Shown piece by piece: positions 9,920 to 19,734 of a stretch of DNA of 64,000 nucleotides (the stretch's first letter is position 1; each line of letters starts with the position of its first letter). This stretch comes from an uncultured Bacteroidota bacterium (GTDB taxonomy: Bacteria; Bacteroidota; Bacteroidia; Flavobacteriales; Flavobacteriaceae). The notes under the pieces are model-generated. The model saw nothing but the letters and a program-made list of their open reading frames with translations, did not search any database and had not been told where the DNA came from. Position numbers and translations under genes: made by a program. The stretch spans positions 1-64,000 of the forward strand of contig CACERG010000004.1 of the NCBI GenBank assembly GCA_902561795.1, written 5' to 3'.

Positions 9920-10882
9920 TTGCTAAGCTTTATAAATGGGAAAGGGATTTTTATTTTTAGCGATCCCGGAGGTGCAAAACCAATTCTTTCATTAATTCAT
10001 TTATTAAAATTGGCTAACTGTAAAATTATATCAGATAGAGCTTATGATTTTTACAATGATTTTGATATCGATGTGGATCCATATGAAGCTGGAGACGAAA
10101 TCAAAATATTATCAAAATATAAACCACAATTTATTTTTACAGGAACATCATATACATCAAAGATTGAATTAAAATTTATTTTTGAAGCAAGAAAAAGAAA
10201 TATAAAAACATTTTCTTTTATTGATCATTACACAAGTTTCAGTGAAAGATTTCTTTTAAGGAATAAATATGTATTGCCTGAAACAATTTTTGTAACTGAC
10301 GAAAAATCAAAAAAAATAGCTCAATCTTCTGAAGTATTAAAAAAATTGAAAGTAAATGTATTGGGGAATTACTATCATAAATATCTTAAAAATTGGAAGC
10401 CTAAGATTAAAAAAAAAATGTTTTTTTCAGAATTTAATTATACCCCGGGGGAAAAAATAATTCTATTTGCCCCAGATCCCTTATCCAATTTAATTAATAA
10501 AGATTTTGAGTTTAATGAAAATGACGTTCTTATAGATGTCATCAAATCTTTAGATGAATTAGGCTTAAATGATTCAAATTATTTTTTTATAGTAAAAGCC
10601 CATCCCAACCAAAGGACAGAATTTATATTCAAATTATTTAAGAAAGTTTCAAAAAAAAATTATTTTTTCACAACCTCAATGGACACAAAGCATTTGATTT
10701 ATTATTCAGATATAATTATAGGAATGTTTTCTAGCTTACTAATTGAGGCCACCTATTTTAAGAAAAAAATAATTAGACATTTGCCAAAAGCATACTTAAA
10801 AGATCCGTTAGAAAATCAAAAAATTGGAAAGGTCACTAATAATATTAATGATTTAGCTTCATTGATAAAAAAGTATTTATAA
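9920..10882 (+). CDS. Putative GT-B glycosyltransferase (possible nonulosonate transferase), TTG start
   Basis: IFIFSDPGGAKPILSLIHLL, FIVKAHPNQR (HP motif), IIIGMFSSLLIEATYFKKKII (SS motif). Confidence 0.5.
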   Translation: MLSFINGKGIFIFSDPGGAKPILSLIHLLKLANCKIISDRAYDFYNDFDIDVDPYEAGDEIKILSKYKPQFIFTGTSYTSKIELKFIFEARKRNIKTFSFIDHYTSFSERFLLRNKYVLPETIFVTDEKSKKIAQSSEVLKKLKVNVLGNYYHKYLKNWKPKIKKKMFFSEFNYTPGEKIILFAPDPLSNLINKDFEFNENDVLIDVIKSLDELGLNDSNYFFIVKAHPNQRTEFIFKLFKKVSKKNYFFTTSMDTKHLIYYSDIIIGMFSSLLIEATYFKKKIIRHLPKAYLKDPLENQKIGKVTNNINDLASLIKKYL

Positions 10883-10961
10883 AATTTAAAAAGGAGATAA
10901 TATAATCAGAAATTCTATTATTAAAATATTTAGTTTACTTGAAGCTTCACAAAAGAGGAAG

Positions 10962-12662
10962 ATGTTTTTATTTATTCTGCTAATTATTTTATCTGCAGGA
11001 TTTGAGCTATTAAGTTTAGGTTTAATTATTCCCGCAATTGGAACTTTAATAGAGCCTACTTTCTTAGAAGAATTTTTTCAAGATAAAATGATTTTAACTC
11101 ATTTAAGTAACCTAACACAAAGTCAGATTATTTTAATTGGTATAATTTCAATAGGCTTGATTTATATTACGAAAGCATTTTTTTTAACCTATTCGACATA
11201 TTGGCAAACTAAATTTGGCCGTGACTTTCATGCAAATATTTCAAAAAAATTATTTTGTACATATTTAAGTAGGTCATACTCTTTTCACATAAATATTAAT
11301 TCTTCTAATCTAATAAGAAATATAAATATTGAAGCAGGAACAATTTATTCTTCATTGCTTTCAGTTATGACACTTTTTATGGATTTAGTTTTAGCATTAT
11401 CAATTACTTTTTTTCTAATCAAAATTGAACCTTTGGGATCAATTTTAGTAATTATAGTATTATCAATAATTGGATTATTATTTTCATTTTTTTCTAAGTC
11501 CAAAATATCAGTTTGGGGAGAAAAAAAAGTTTTTCATCAGGGGAAAAGTATTCAGACTATTATGGAAGGATTAGCAGGAATAAAAATGGTAAAGCTTTTA
11601 GGTAAACAAAGTGAATTTTACAATAGATTTTCTAATCACATTTTTAAATTCGCAAACTTCGAAAAGTTAAATATTTTGGTAAACCAACTACCAAGAATTT
11701 GGCTTGAGTTTTTTGCAATTTTAGCTTTATGCATTTTAATGCTTTCAATTCTTTTTCAAGGTAAAGATTATAGCTCAGTCCTACCAGTCTTGGCATTATT
11801 TACGGGTGCTGCGTTTAGACTAATACCTTCTATAAATAAAATTTTAAACTCTATACAAGTATTAAATTTTAATCATGCTTCGATAGATATAATCTATAAT
11901 GATATTTTCTTAAAAGGTGGAACAGTAGAAATTTTGAAAGCTGACAGGGCAAAAATTATAATAAATACCATCACTTTAGAAAAGATTAATTTTAAGTATC
12001 CTAATACAGATACAGTTACTATTAGAAATTTAAATTTTCAGATAAACAAAAACGAATCAATAGGGATCATTGGAGATAGCGGCTCTGGGAAAAGTACAAT
12101 TGTAGATATAATTCTAGGATTATTAATTCCCCAAGAAGGTAAAGTTTTAGTCAACGGGGAAAATATTTTTGGATCCCCAATTCAACTAAGATCTTGGCAA
12201 AATAGTATTGGATATGTGCCCCAAGATATATATTTAATAGATGACACCATTGCAAATAATATTATGTTCGGATTTGACAAGAACAAAATAAACAAAAATG
12301 CTTTGAAAAGGGTATTAGAAAATTCACAGCTAGATGAATTTGTGCAATCACTCCCAGACGGAATAAATACGATAGTAGGGGAAAGAGGAGTAAGGCTCTC
12401 AGGGGGACAAATTCAAAGAATAGGTATAGCAAGAGCGCTATACAATCATCCTTCAATTTTGATCTTTGATGAGGCAACTAGCTCTTTAGATTCTGATACT
12501 GAGAATTCAATAATTCAATGTATTGATAACTTAAAAGGGAAAACCAAAATAATAGTGGCCCATAGGCTTTCAACAGTAAGAAACTGTGATAAGGTTATTA
12601 AAATCAATAAAGGAGCGATAGAGAAGATTGGTAAATTGAATGAAATATCAACAATAAAATGA
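10962..12662 (+). CDS. ABC transporter, fused permease-ATPase (PglK/MsbA-like polysaccharide flippase)
   Basis: GIIGDSGSGKSTIVDIILGL Walker A, RLSGGQIQRIGIARALYNHPSILIFDEATSSLD signature/Walker B; coding similarity appears to extend upstream of the ATG. Confidence 0.9.
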   Translation: MFLFILLIILSAGFELLSLGLIIPAIGTLIEPTFLEEFFQDKMILTHLSNLTQSQIILIGIISIGLIYITKAFFLTYSTYWQTKFGRDFHANISKKLFCTYLSRSYSFHININSSNLIRNINIEAGTIYSSLLSVMTLFMDLVLALSITFFLIKIEPLGSILVIIVLSIIGLLFSFFSKSKISVWGEKKVFHQGKSIQTIMEGLAGIKMVKLLGKQSEFYNRFSNHIFKFANFEKLNILVNQLPRIWLEFFAILALCILMLSILFQGKDYSSVLPVLALFTGAAFRLIPSINKILNSIQVLNFNHASIDIIYNDIFLKGGTVEILKADRAKIIINTITLEKINFKYPNTDTVTIRNLNFQINKNESIGIIGDSGSGKSTIVDIILGLLIPQEGKVLVNGENIFGSPIQLRSWQNSIGYVPQDIYLIDDTIANNIMFGFDKNKINKNALKRVLENSQLDEFVQSLPDGINTIVGERGVRLSGGQIQRIGIARALYNHPSILIFDEATSSLDSDTENSIIQCIDNLKGKTKIIVAHRLSTVRNCDKVIKINKGAIEKIGKLNEISTIK

Positions 12663-13693
12663 ATGAATTTAAAATTAAAGACAGGGTAGTAAGTAATTAT
12701 ACACCACCACTAGTAATAGCTGAAATTGGAATTAATCATGAGGGATCTTTAAAAATTGCAAAAGAAATGATTGATTCTGCAATTAAAGCTGGAGCAGAAG
12801 TCATCAAGCATCAAACTCATATTGTTGATGACGAAATGTCTGAAGAAGCAAAAAAAGTAATTCCTGGAAATTCAAACGATTCCATATACGATATAATGGA
12901 CAGATGTTCTCTTTCTGAAAGAGACGAATTTGAAATGATGAAATATGTAGAAAAAAAAGGAGCTATATTTATAAGTACTCCTTTTTCTAGAAAAGCAGTT
13001 GATAGGTTAGAAAAATTTGAAGTTCCTGCATATAAGATAGGATCTGGGGAATGTAATAATTACCCATTAGTTAAATACATATGTGAAAAAGGGAAACCTA
13101 TCATCCTTAGTACAGGAATGAACTCTTTAGATAGCGTAAGAAAGTCTGTTGAGATTATAAGGAATAATAAAATACCTTTTGCACTTCTGCACTGCACAAA
13201 TATTTATCCAACACCACCTGAACTGGTTAGACTTGATTCTATAAGTATTTTAAAAAAAGAATTCCCAGATGCCCTAGTTGGTCTCTCAGATCACACAACT
13301 TCAAATTATACATGTTTAGGAGCAGTATCTTTAGGTGCATCAATCTTAGAAAGACATTTTACAGATCATTATGATAGAAAGGGTCCTGATATAAACTGTT
13401 CTATGGATCACACGGCATTAAAAGATTTAATTAATGGTTCTAGAATTATATTTAGTGCGAGAGGAGACAATAAAAATCCCATTGAAGAGGAAAAGCAAAC
13501 AATTGCATTTGCATTTGCTTCGGTGGTAGCCATAAAAGACATCAAGAAGGGACAAATTTTGACAAAAGAAAATATTTGGGTAAAAAGACCCGGTAATGGA
13601 GATTTTCTTGCAAAAGATATTCAAAATCTTTACGGTAAAATCGCAAAACATGACATAATCAAAGGTCATCAATTGAAAAAAAGGGATATTTAG
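12659..13693 (+). CDS. neuB: N-acetylneuraminate synthase (Campylobacter NeuB1-like)
   Basis: LVIAEIGINHEGSLKIAKEMIDSAIKAGAEVIKHQTHIVDDEMSEEAKKVIPGN, KIGSGECNNYPL, GLSDHTTSNYTCLGAVSLGASILERHFTD. Confidence 0.92.
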   Translation: MNEFKIKDRVVSNYTPPLVIAEIGINHEGSLKIAKEMIDSAIKAGAEVIKHQTHIVDDEMSEEAKKVIPGNSNDSIYDIMDRCSLSERDEFEMMKYVEKKGAIFISTPFSRKAVDRLEKFEVPAYKIGSGECNNYPLVKYICEKGKPIILSTGMNSLDSVRKSVEIIRNNKIPFALLHCTNIYPTPPELVRLDSISILKKEFPDALVGLSDHTTSNYTCLGAVSLGASILERHFTDHYDRKGPDINCSMDHTALKDLINGSRIIFSARGDNKNPIEEEKQTIAFAFASVVAIKDIKKGQILTKENIWVKRPGNGDFLAKDIQNLYGKIAKHDIIKGHQLKKRDI

Positions 13694-13697
13694 AAAA

Positions 13698-14831
13698 TTG
13701 AAAAAAATAGTTTTTTTAACAGGCACGCGAGCTGATTTTGGTAAAATAAAATCTCTTATTTCTATAATTGAGAAATCTAAAGATTTTCAACCATTAATTT
13801 TTATTACTGGCATGCATCTTCTATCAAATTATGGAAGCACGTATCTAGAAATTGAAAAATCTGGATTTTCAAATTTATATAAATATAAAAATCAGAAACC
13901 AGGAGACGATATGGATATAATTTTATCAAATACAGTTACTGGATTTTCAAGTTATATAAAAACTATAACACCAGATTTAATAATTGTTCATGGAGATAGA
14001 CTTGAAGCACTAGCTGGATCAATTGTAGGATCTTTTAATAATATTTTGACAGCTCACATAGAAGGAGGGGAAGTTTCGGGAACAATAGACGAACTTATTA
14101 GACATTCTATTTCGAAACTTTCTCATATTCATTTTGTTTCAAATATCGATGCAAAGACGAGGTTAATCCAAATGGGTGAATCTTCAGATTCTATTCATGT
14201 GATTGGGTCCCCTGATATAGATCTAATGAATTCAGATAATCTACCAAATTTAGAAACTATAAGAAAACATTATAATTTCAGCTTTGATGACTACGCAATA
14301 ATTCTTTTTCATCCAGTAACAACGGATCTTAAAAATTTAAGAGTTGAAACTAAAAATTTAATTACTGCTGCAAAAGATTCAGGGAAAAACTTTGTAGTTA
14401 TTTACCCAAATAATGATAAGGGATCAGAAATAATCATTAAAGAATTAGATTTATTAAAAAATCATAAGAACTTTAAAATTTATCCATCTATGAGATTCGA
14501 ATCATTTTTGACTTTATTAAAATTTTCAGATTTTATATTAGGGAATTCTAGTGCTGGCATAAGAGAGGCCCCACATTATGGAGTACCAACAATTAATATT
14601 GGTAATAGGCAACAAGGGCGAGCATCGTTAATTTCAATTAAAAATATTGCTCCAACATATAAAAGTATTTATAGAGCCATAAAAAATATAAAGAAAGAAA
14701 GTTTTTTTAAAACTCAATTATTTGGAGAGGGAGACAGTTCCCAAAGATTTTTTGATATTCTTAAAAATAAAAAAATATGGGAAACAAAGATTCAAAAAAG
14801 GTTTAACGACCTTTCAACTATTAAAAACTAA
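13698..14831 (+). CDS. neuC: UDP-N-acetylglucosamine 2-epimerase, hydrolysing (NeuC family), TTG start
   Basis: KIVFLTGTRADFGKIKSLI, IVHGDRLEALAG, AHIEGGEVSGTIDELIRHSISKLSHIHF. Confidence 0.92.
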   Translation: MKKIVFLTGTRADFGKIKSLISIIEKSKDFQPLIFITGMHLLSNYGSTYLEIEKSGFSNLYKYKNQKPGDDMDIILSNTVTGFSSYIKTITPDLIIVHGDRLEALAGSIVGSFNNILTAHIEGGEVSGTIDELIRHSISKLSHIHFVSNIDAKTRLIQMGESSDSIHVIGSPDIDLMNSDNLPNLETIRKHYNFSFDDYAIILFHPVTTDLKNLRVETKNLITAAKDSGKNFVVIYPNNDKGSEIIIKELDLLKNHKNFKIYPSMRFESFLTLLKFSDFILGNSSAGIREAPHYGVPTINIGNRQQGRASLISIKNIAPTYKSIYRAIKNIKKESFFKTQLFGEGDSSQRFFDILKNKKIWETKIQKRFNDLSTIKN

Positions 14832-14868
14832 AAATCTAAATATAATTCACAAAAAAATTAAATAAGTT

Positions 14869-16041
14869 ATGCCAGGTTACGAAATTTTTGACAATGAAGA
14901 AAGAGATGCGGTCAATGAGATTTTTGATTTGAATGGAGGTGTATTATTCGCTCACGGTTTTGATAATATAAGAAAAGGAATTTACAAAGTGAGAGAATTT
15001 GAAGATGCTATTAGAAAAAAATTTAATGTTCCTTATGCACAAGCAGTTTCGTCATGTACTGCAGCACTAAGAGTAGCCCTTGCAGCAATTAACATACAAA
15101 AAGACGATGAAGTAATTATTCCAAGTTTTACATTTGTTGCTACTGCCGAAGCAATAATTGAAGCTGGTGCTAAAGTAGTTGTTGCTGATATTGATGAATC
15201 ACTTAATTTGTGTCCTTCGGATTTTGAAAATGCAATTACAAAAAACACTAAGGCTGTTGTAGCAGTTCACATGATGAGTTCCCCAGCTAATATGGACAGG
15301 ATTTGTGAGATAGCAACAAAATATGATTTAAAAGTAATAGAAGATGCAGCATGGGGTGTGGGGGCTACATGGAAAGGTAGACCCTTGGGGACAATTGGAG
15401 ATATAGGATGCTACAGTTTTGATGCTGGTAAATGCATAAGTACAGGTGAAGGAGGTATGATTATAACTCATGAGATTGATTTTTTTGAAAAATGCAGAGC
15501 ATTTCACGATCATGGACACGAATATTCATCTAGTTTTTCAAGAGGAGAAGAAGGAGCAATAGGGGCAGGATTTAATTTTAGAATGACAGAATTACAAGCA
15601 GCTGTAGGAATTGTTCAATTAAAAAAATTAAATAGGATTATAGATTCTCAAAGAGCAAACAAAAAATATCTAAAAAGTATTTTAAAAGATGCAGGATTTC
15701 CATACCATTTTAGAAAGCATAATGATGAAGATGGTGATGGGGGTGATGCACTTTTTTTTAGACTTCAAAGTAAGAATGAAGCAAAATTATTTGTTAAACA
15801 ATTGAAATTAAAAAATATTCCTACTAAAAATGTACCTGATGCTATGAGGTGGCATTTTACAAAATATTGGAAGCACATTTTTGAAAAATCAGATTTATAT
15901 AATTCTAATTATGGTATAGTTTGGAAAAAATCTGCTGATATACTTGAATCTTCAATTGCATTGCCAATACTCATTAATTCAACAAAAGAGGATTTAGATA
16001 TTCTTTCTGAAAATTTGATAAAAATTTCTAAAAAAATATAA
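14869..16041 (+). CDS. DegT-family aminotransferase, KdnA-like (8-amino-Kdo-type)
   Basis: MPGYEIFDNEERDAVNEIF start, SSCTAALRVALAA, IPSFTFVATAEAIIEAGA, GCYSFDAGKCISTGEGGMI. Confidence 0.82.
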   Translation: MPGYEIFDNEERDAVNEIFDLNGGVLFAHGFDNIRKGIYKVREFEDAIRKKFNVPYAQAVSSCTAALRVALAAINIQKDDEVIIPSFTFVATAEAIIEAGAKVVVADIDESLNLCPSDFENAITKNTKAVVAVHMMSSPANMDRICEIATKYDLKVIEDAAWGVGATWKGRPLGTIGDIGCYSFDAGKCISTGEGGMIITHEIDFFEKCRAFHDHGHEYSSSFSRGEEGAIGAGFNFRMTELQAAVGIVQLKKLNRIIDSQRANKKYLKSILKDAGFPYHFRKHNDEDGDGGDALFFRLQSKNEAKLFVKQLKLKNIPTKNVPDAMRWHFTKYWKHIFEKSDLYNSNYGIVWKKSADILESSIALPILINSTKEDLDILSENLIKISKKI

Positions 16042-16743
16042 ATGAATCTAGCAATTATTCCTGCGAGATTTGGATCCAAAGGATTACCTAGAAAAAACGT
16101 TTCATTAATTGGCAATAAGCCAATGATTCAATATTCAATTGAGGCAGCTTTACAAAGTAAGTACTTTGAAGATCTTGTTGTTTCAACTGATGATATGGAG
16201 GTAAAAAAAATATCAAGTGAATTAGGGGTTCCCAAAATTTTTCACAGGGGAAGTCGTCTCTCACAAGATGATACTTCAATGGTTGAAGTGGTTGTAGACG
16301 TTTTAGAAAAATATAAAAAAAAGGAAGGTGAATTTCCAGAAACATTTGTTCTGCTTCAGCCTACTTCCCCATTAAGAACATCTATTGACATTGATAATTC
16401 CTATGAGATATTGAAAAAAAGAAAATCTAAAAGTTTAATTAGTGTATCCTTGATGCATGAGCATCCATATGAATGTTTAATTGAGCAAAAAAAGGGCTGG
16501 ACCTATTTAGAAACTCCCAAAGAAAAATTTTATAGAAGGCAAGATTATAGCAACAATTATTTTTTTATTAATGGAGCAATATATATGTTGAATACTTCAT
16601 TTTTCCTAGAAAATAAATCATTTATAATTGAAGGTAAATCGGTACTCTATAAAATGCCAAAAAATAAAAGTATAGACATAGATAACAAATCTGATTTGGA
16701 TATTGTAAAATTATTTATTGAAAATAACAACAAGTTTAGTTGA
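16042..16743 (+). CDS. neuA: Acylneuraminate cytidylyltransferase
   Basis: LAIIPARFGSKGLPRKNVSLIGNKPMIQYSIEAAL, VVSTDDMEVKKIS, LLQPTSPLRT. Confidence 0.9.
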   Translation: MNLAIIPARFGSKGLPRKNVSLIGNKPMIQYSIEAALQSKYFEDLVVSTDDMEVKKISSELGVPKIFHRGSRLSQDDTSMVEVVVDVLEKYKKKEGEFPETFVLLQPTSPLRTSIDIDNSYEILKKRKSKSLISVSLMHEHPYECLIEQKKGWTYLETPKEKFYRRQDYSNNYFFINGAIYMLNTSFFLENKSFIIEGKSVLYKMPKNKSIDIDNKSDLDIVKLFIENNNKFS

Positions 16744-16747
16744 ATAA

Positions 16748-18010
16748 ATGCCACTTAAATCAAATTTAATTTTTTTGTATGCTGATTCTTTAAAGAGGGA
16801 TTTTTCTACTTGTTACATATTAAAAAATAAACTAAGCGAAAATGGATTAAAATCCATTATCTGTTCTAGAAGAAATCTTGGAAAGTTTTTAAGAATTTTT
16901 ATTCCTCAAAAGTTATTCTTAATTGGTCAAATTAATATTATTCCAAAAAAAATGATTGAGTACTCAAAAAGAGGAAAATCTAAAATATATTTTATGCCAG
17001 CAGAGGGTATTGCCGAAGACAGTGAATATGACTTAATGTATCCTAAATCTGAAATATATGATTTTATTAATTCAATTTATTTTTGGGGTCAATCTCCATA
17101 TACATGGTTTTTTAAAAACAGGAATTTAAATGATTTAGAAAAAATAAAAAAAGCTGGATATACAAGATATCCTATTGCGGAAACTTATAAAAAAACTTTC
17201 GGGGGAGACAACAAAACCAGAATAGGATTTATTGGAAGATTTCCAGCTTTGAATGATTTATATAATAGAAACTTATTGTGGTTTTTTTTAATTGAAAACT
17301 CTAATAATGATATTGAAAAAATTTCATCAAGGGTGAAAGCAGAAACAGAATCAATAAGAATTTATCTCAAAATTTTTAATAAAATAATAAATGAAACAAA
17401 TTTTACAATTAGTTTTAGACCTCATCCAAATGAAAATATAAAAACATATGAACTGCTAATTTCAAAATATGGGAAGCGAGTTGAATTAAATTTTGATAAT
17501 GATGTTTCTGAGTGGTTGATTAAATGTGATAAAATAGTTGGGCTTTCAAGTTCCTCTTTTATCGATGCCTACATAACTGATACACCAGTAATATGCATCG
17601 ATAAAATAATTAAAATTCAAGATGATACTTCTGTTTTCGATCCTTTTTTGAAATACATGTATTTGTATAGTTATAATCCAGAAAATTTAGAAGATTTACA
17701 TAAGCTTTTAATTAATAAAAAGCTTAAACCAACTTTAAATAATAATTTTGTAAAGATTGTAAACAATAATTTAATAGGGGATACAAATATAGTTTTCGAT
17801 AAAATATATTATGATTTGAAAAAAGAATCACAAAAGTTAAAATTATGGGACTCAATCAATATAAAAATATTATTATTCGCTGATTTAATTTTATCAATAT
17901 ACCAATGGATGTTTAATAGGACATCTATTCAGTTTGACTACTCATTTATTTTTCATAAACCTTCAAAACAGCTTAAAGTTATTACTAAAATAATAAATGA
18001 TAAATATTAA
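16748..18010 (+). CDS. Putative sialyltransferase-like / capsular polysaccharide glycosyltransferase
   Basis: ISFRPHPNENIK (HP motif), IVGLSSSSFIDAYITDTPVICID (SS motif); directly after neuA. Confidence 0.45.
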   Translation: MPLKSNLIFLYADSLKRDFSTCYILKNKLSENGLKSIICSRRNLGKFLRIFIPQKLFLIGQINIIPKKMIEYSKRGKSKIYFMPAEGIAEDSEYDLMYPKSEIYDFINSIYFWGQSPYTWFFKNRNLNDLEKIKKAGYTRYPIAETYKKTFGGDNKTRIGFIGRFPALNDLYNRNLLWFFLIENSNNDIEKISSRVKAETESIRIYLKIFNKIINETNFTISFRPHPNENIKTYELLISKYGKRVELNFDNDVSEWLIKCDKIVGLSSSSFIDAYITDTPVICIDKIIKIQDDTSVFDPFLKYMYLYSYNPENLEDLHKLLINKKLKPTLNNNFVKIVNNNLIGDTNIVFDKIYYDLKKESQKLKLWDSINIKILLFADLILSIYQWMFNRTSIQFDYSFIFHKPSKQLKVITKIINDKY

Positions 18011-18015
18011 TAAGT

Positions 18016-19731
18016 TTGAAGAAAGTTCTAATTAAAACTCCAATAGAAGTTGCAAATAATAAAGATGATAATTATATTTTTTTAGGTGACTGGTGTGACA
18101 TTTCAGATTCTAAAGCAAATTGTTTAACCTATCCTATAAGATCTGAAAATATTCAAGAAGCTTACGAAAAAATTCAAGATACAACTGAAAAATTATTAAT
18201 GGAATTGACAAAATTATATAATCAAAATTTCGGGATAACTGAAAATAAAAATTATTATAAAATAATTTTAGGTAGATGGCTATTTCATTTTATTAGTAAT
18301 GTATATGAAAAACTTTTTTTGCTAAAAAAAGCAAATGAATTGTATCCAAACATGACAACAAAAGTTTTAGAAAACACTTATGAAGAATCTATTAATTCAT
18401 ATTCCTATTATGTAAAATCATATACTTCTGATGATTTTAATTTAAAGTTTTTTTCATCGATTATTAGGGAAACAAAATTATTTAAAAAGGAAAATTTCAA
18501 ATTAATTCAAACTCGGCAAATATTTAAAAAAGTAAAATTTATTTCAAAGTTAAAAAGAAGAGTTAAGCCACTTTTTGGAGAATTTTTATTATTAATAAAT
18601 AAGCTCTTTATTAGAGAATTTATTCTAGTTGTAGATCCATATTACAGTAAAAACTATTTTGTAAATTCTTTATGGTTTTTCTTTAAAAGTAGAGGAAAAA
18701 TTATTCATTATGTTTTTAATAGAAAACATAAAGAAACGATTACAACTAATCGGTTTTTAAGGAGAAAATTAAAAATTGATAATTTAAGTAAGGAAAACGA
18801 ACTTTTATATATTTCATCAAAATTACTTTTCAAATATATTCCAAAATCTTATTTAGAGGAATTTTTAGCTTTGAGAAAATTTTCAACCAAATGGCATTTA
18901 AAAAATAAAAACTGCAAAGGATTTTTCACCGCAAACTCCATTCATTCAGACGAAATTTTTAAATACGTTGTAGCTTTGGATCAAAAGGTTCCATTATCAA
19001 TAATTCAACATGGTGCTGGATATGGAATGTCAAAATTTATTTCGGCAGAAGATTATGAGACTTCACTGTCATCTAAATTTTATTCTTGGGGTTGGTCAAA
19101 ATATAAATTGAGTCATCCAAAATTAAATTTCTACAAACAAACAGAATACTTAAAAAATGATAGAATTGTTTTAACTTTTCCTTCTCTATCCTCATATTCT
19201 GGAATAATTGAAAGTCTACACTTAAACTATGTTGAAAAAGAAATAATAACCATTAATACGGATGAATTTATCCAAAACGTAGTTCCAAAAATTAAGCAAA
19301 AGATATTTAAAAGGGAATTGAAATATTATTTCCTGAGGGAACTTAAACTTCAAAATAATATAAAAGATGATACTTATAATGATTTTCAAAAAAGTTTAAA
19401 GGACACACGAATTCATGTCACAAACCATTTTGGCACACCATTTTTAGAATCTATAGCGATGAATATTCCTACATTGATGATTTTAAACAATTATCAGAAT
19501 CATTTTAGAGACGAAGTTTTAAAAATAATTAATAAAATGAAATTTGAGAAAATAATTTTTGATAATTCCAAGCTAGCTTCTCAGCATATAAATAAATACT
19601 ACAATTCAGTAAATGAATGGTGGGAAAGAGATACAACACAACTTGTTCTAAATCAGTTTAGAAACAAATTTTGTATTACTTCTGAAAATTGGAAAAAAAG
19701 TTGGTTAGAATCATTTGAAATAAATAATTAG
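18016..19731 (+). CDS. LIC12162-family putative transferase, TTG start
   Basis: KKVLIKTPIEVANNKDDNYIFLGDWC N-terminus; SIIQHGAGYGMSKF; HVTNHFGTPFLESIAMNIPTLMI. Confidence 0.75.
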   Translation: MKKVLIKTPIEVANNKDDNYIFLGDWCDISDSKANCLTYPIRSENIQEAYEKIQDTTEKLLMELTKLYNQNFGITENKNYYKIILGRWLFHFISNVYEKLFLLKKANELYPNMTTKVLENTYEESINSYSYYVKSYTSDDFNLKFFSSIIRETKLFKKENFKLIQTRQIFKKVKFISKLKRRVKPLFGEFLLLINKLFIREFILVVDPYYSKNYFVNSLWFFFKSRGKIIHYVFNRKHKETITTNRFLRRKLKIDNLSKENELLYISSKLLFKYIPKSYLEEFLALRKFSTKWHLKNKNCKGFFTANSIHSDEIFKYVVALDQKVPLSIIQHGAGYGMSKFISAEDYETSLSSKFYSWGWSKYKLSHPKLNFYKQTEYLKNDRIVLTFPSLSSYSGIIESLHLNYVEKEIITINTDEFIQNVVPKIKQKIFKRELKYYFLRELKLQNNIKDDTYNDFQKSLKDTRIHVTNHFGTPFLESIAMNIPTLMILNNYQNHFRDEVLKIINKMKFEKIIFDNSKLASQHINKYYNSVNEWWERDTTQLVLNQFRNKFCITSENWKKSWLESFEINN

Positions 19732-19734
19732 TTT

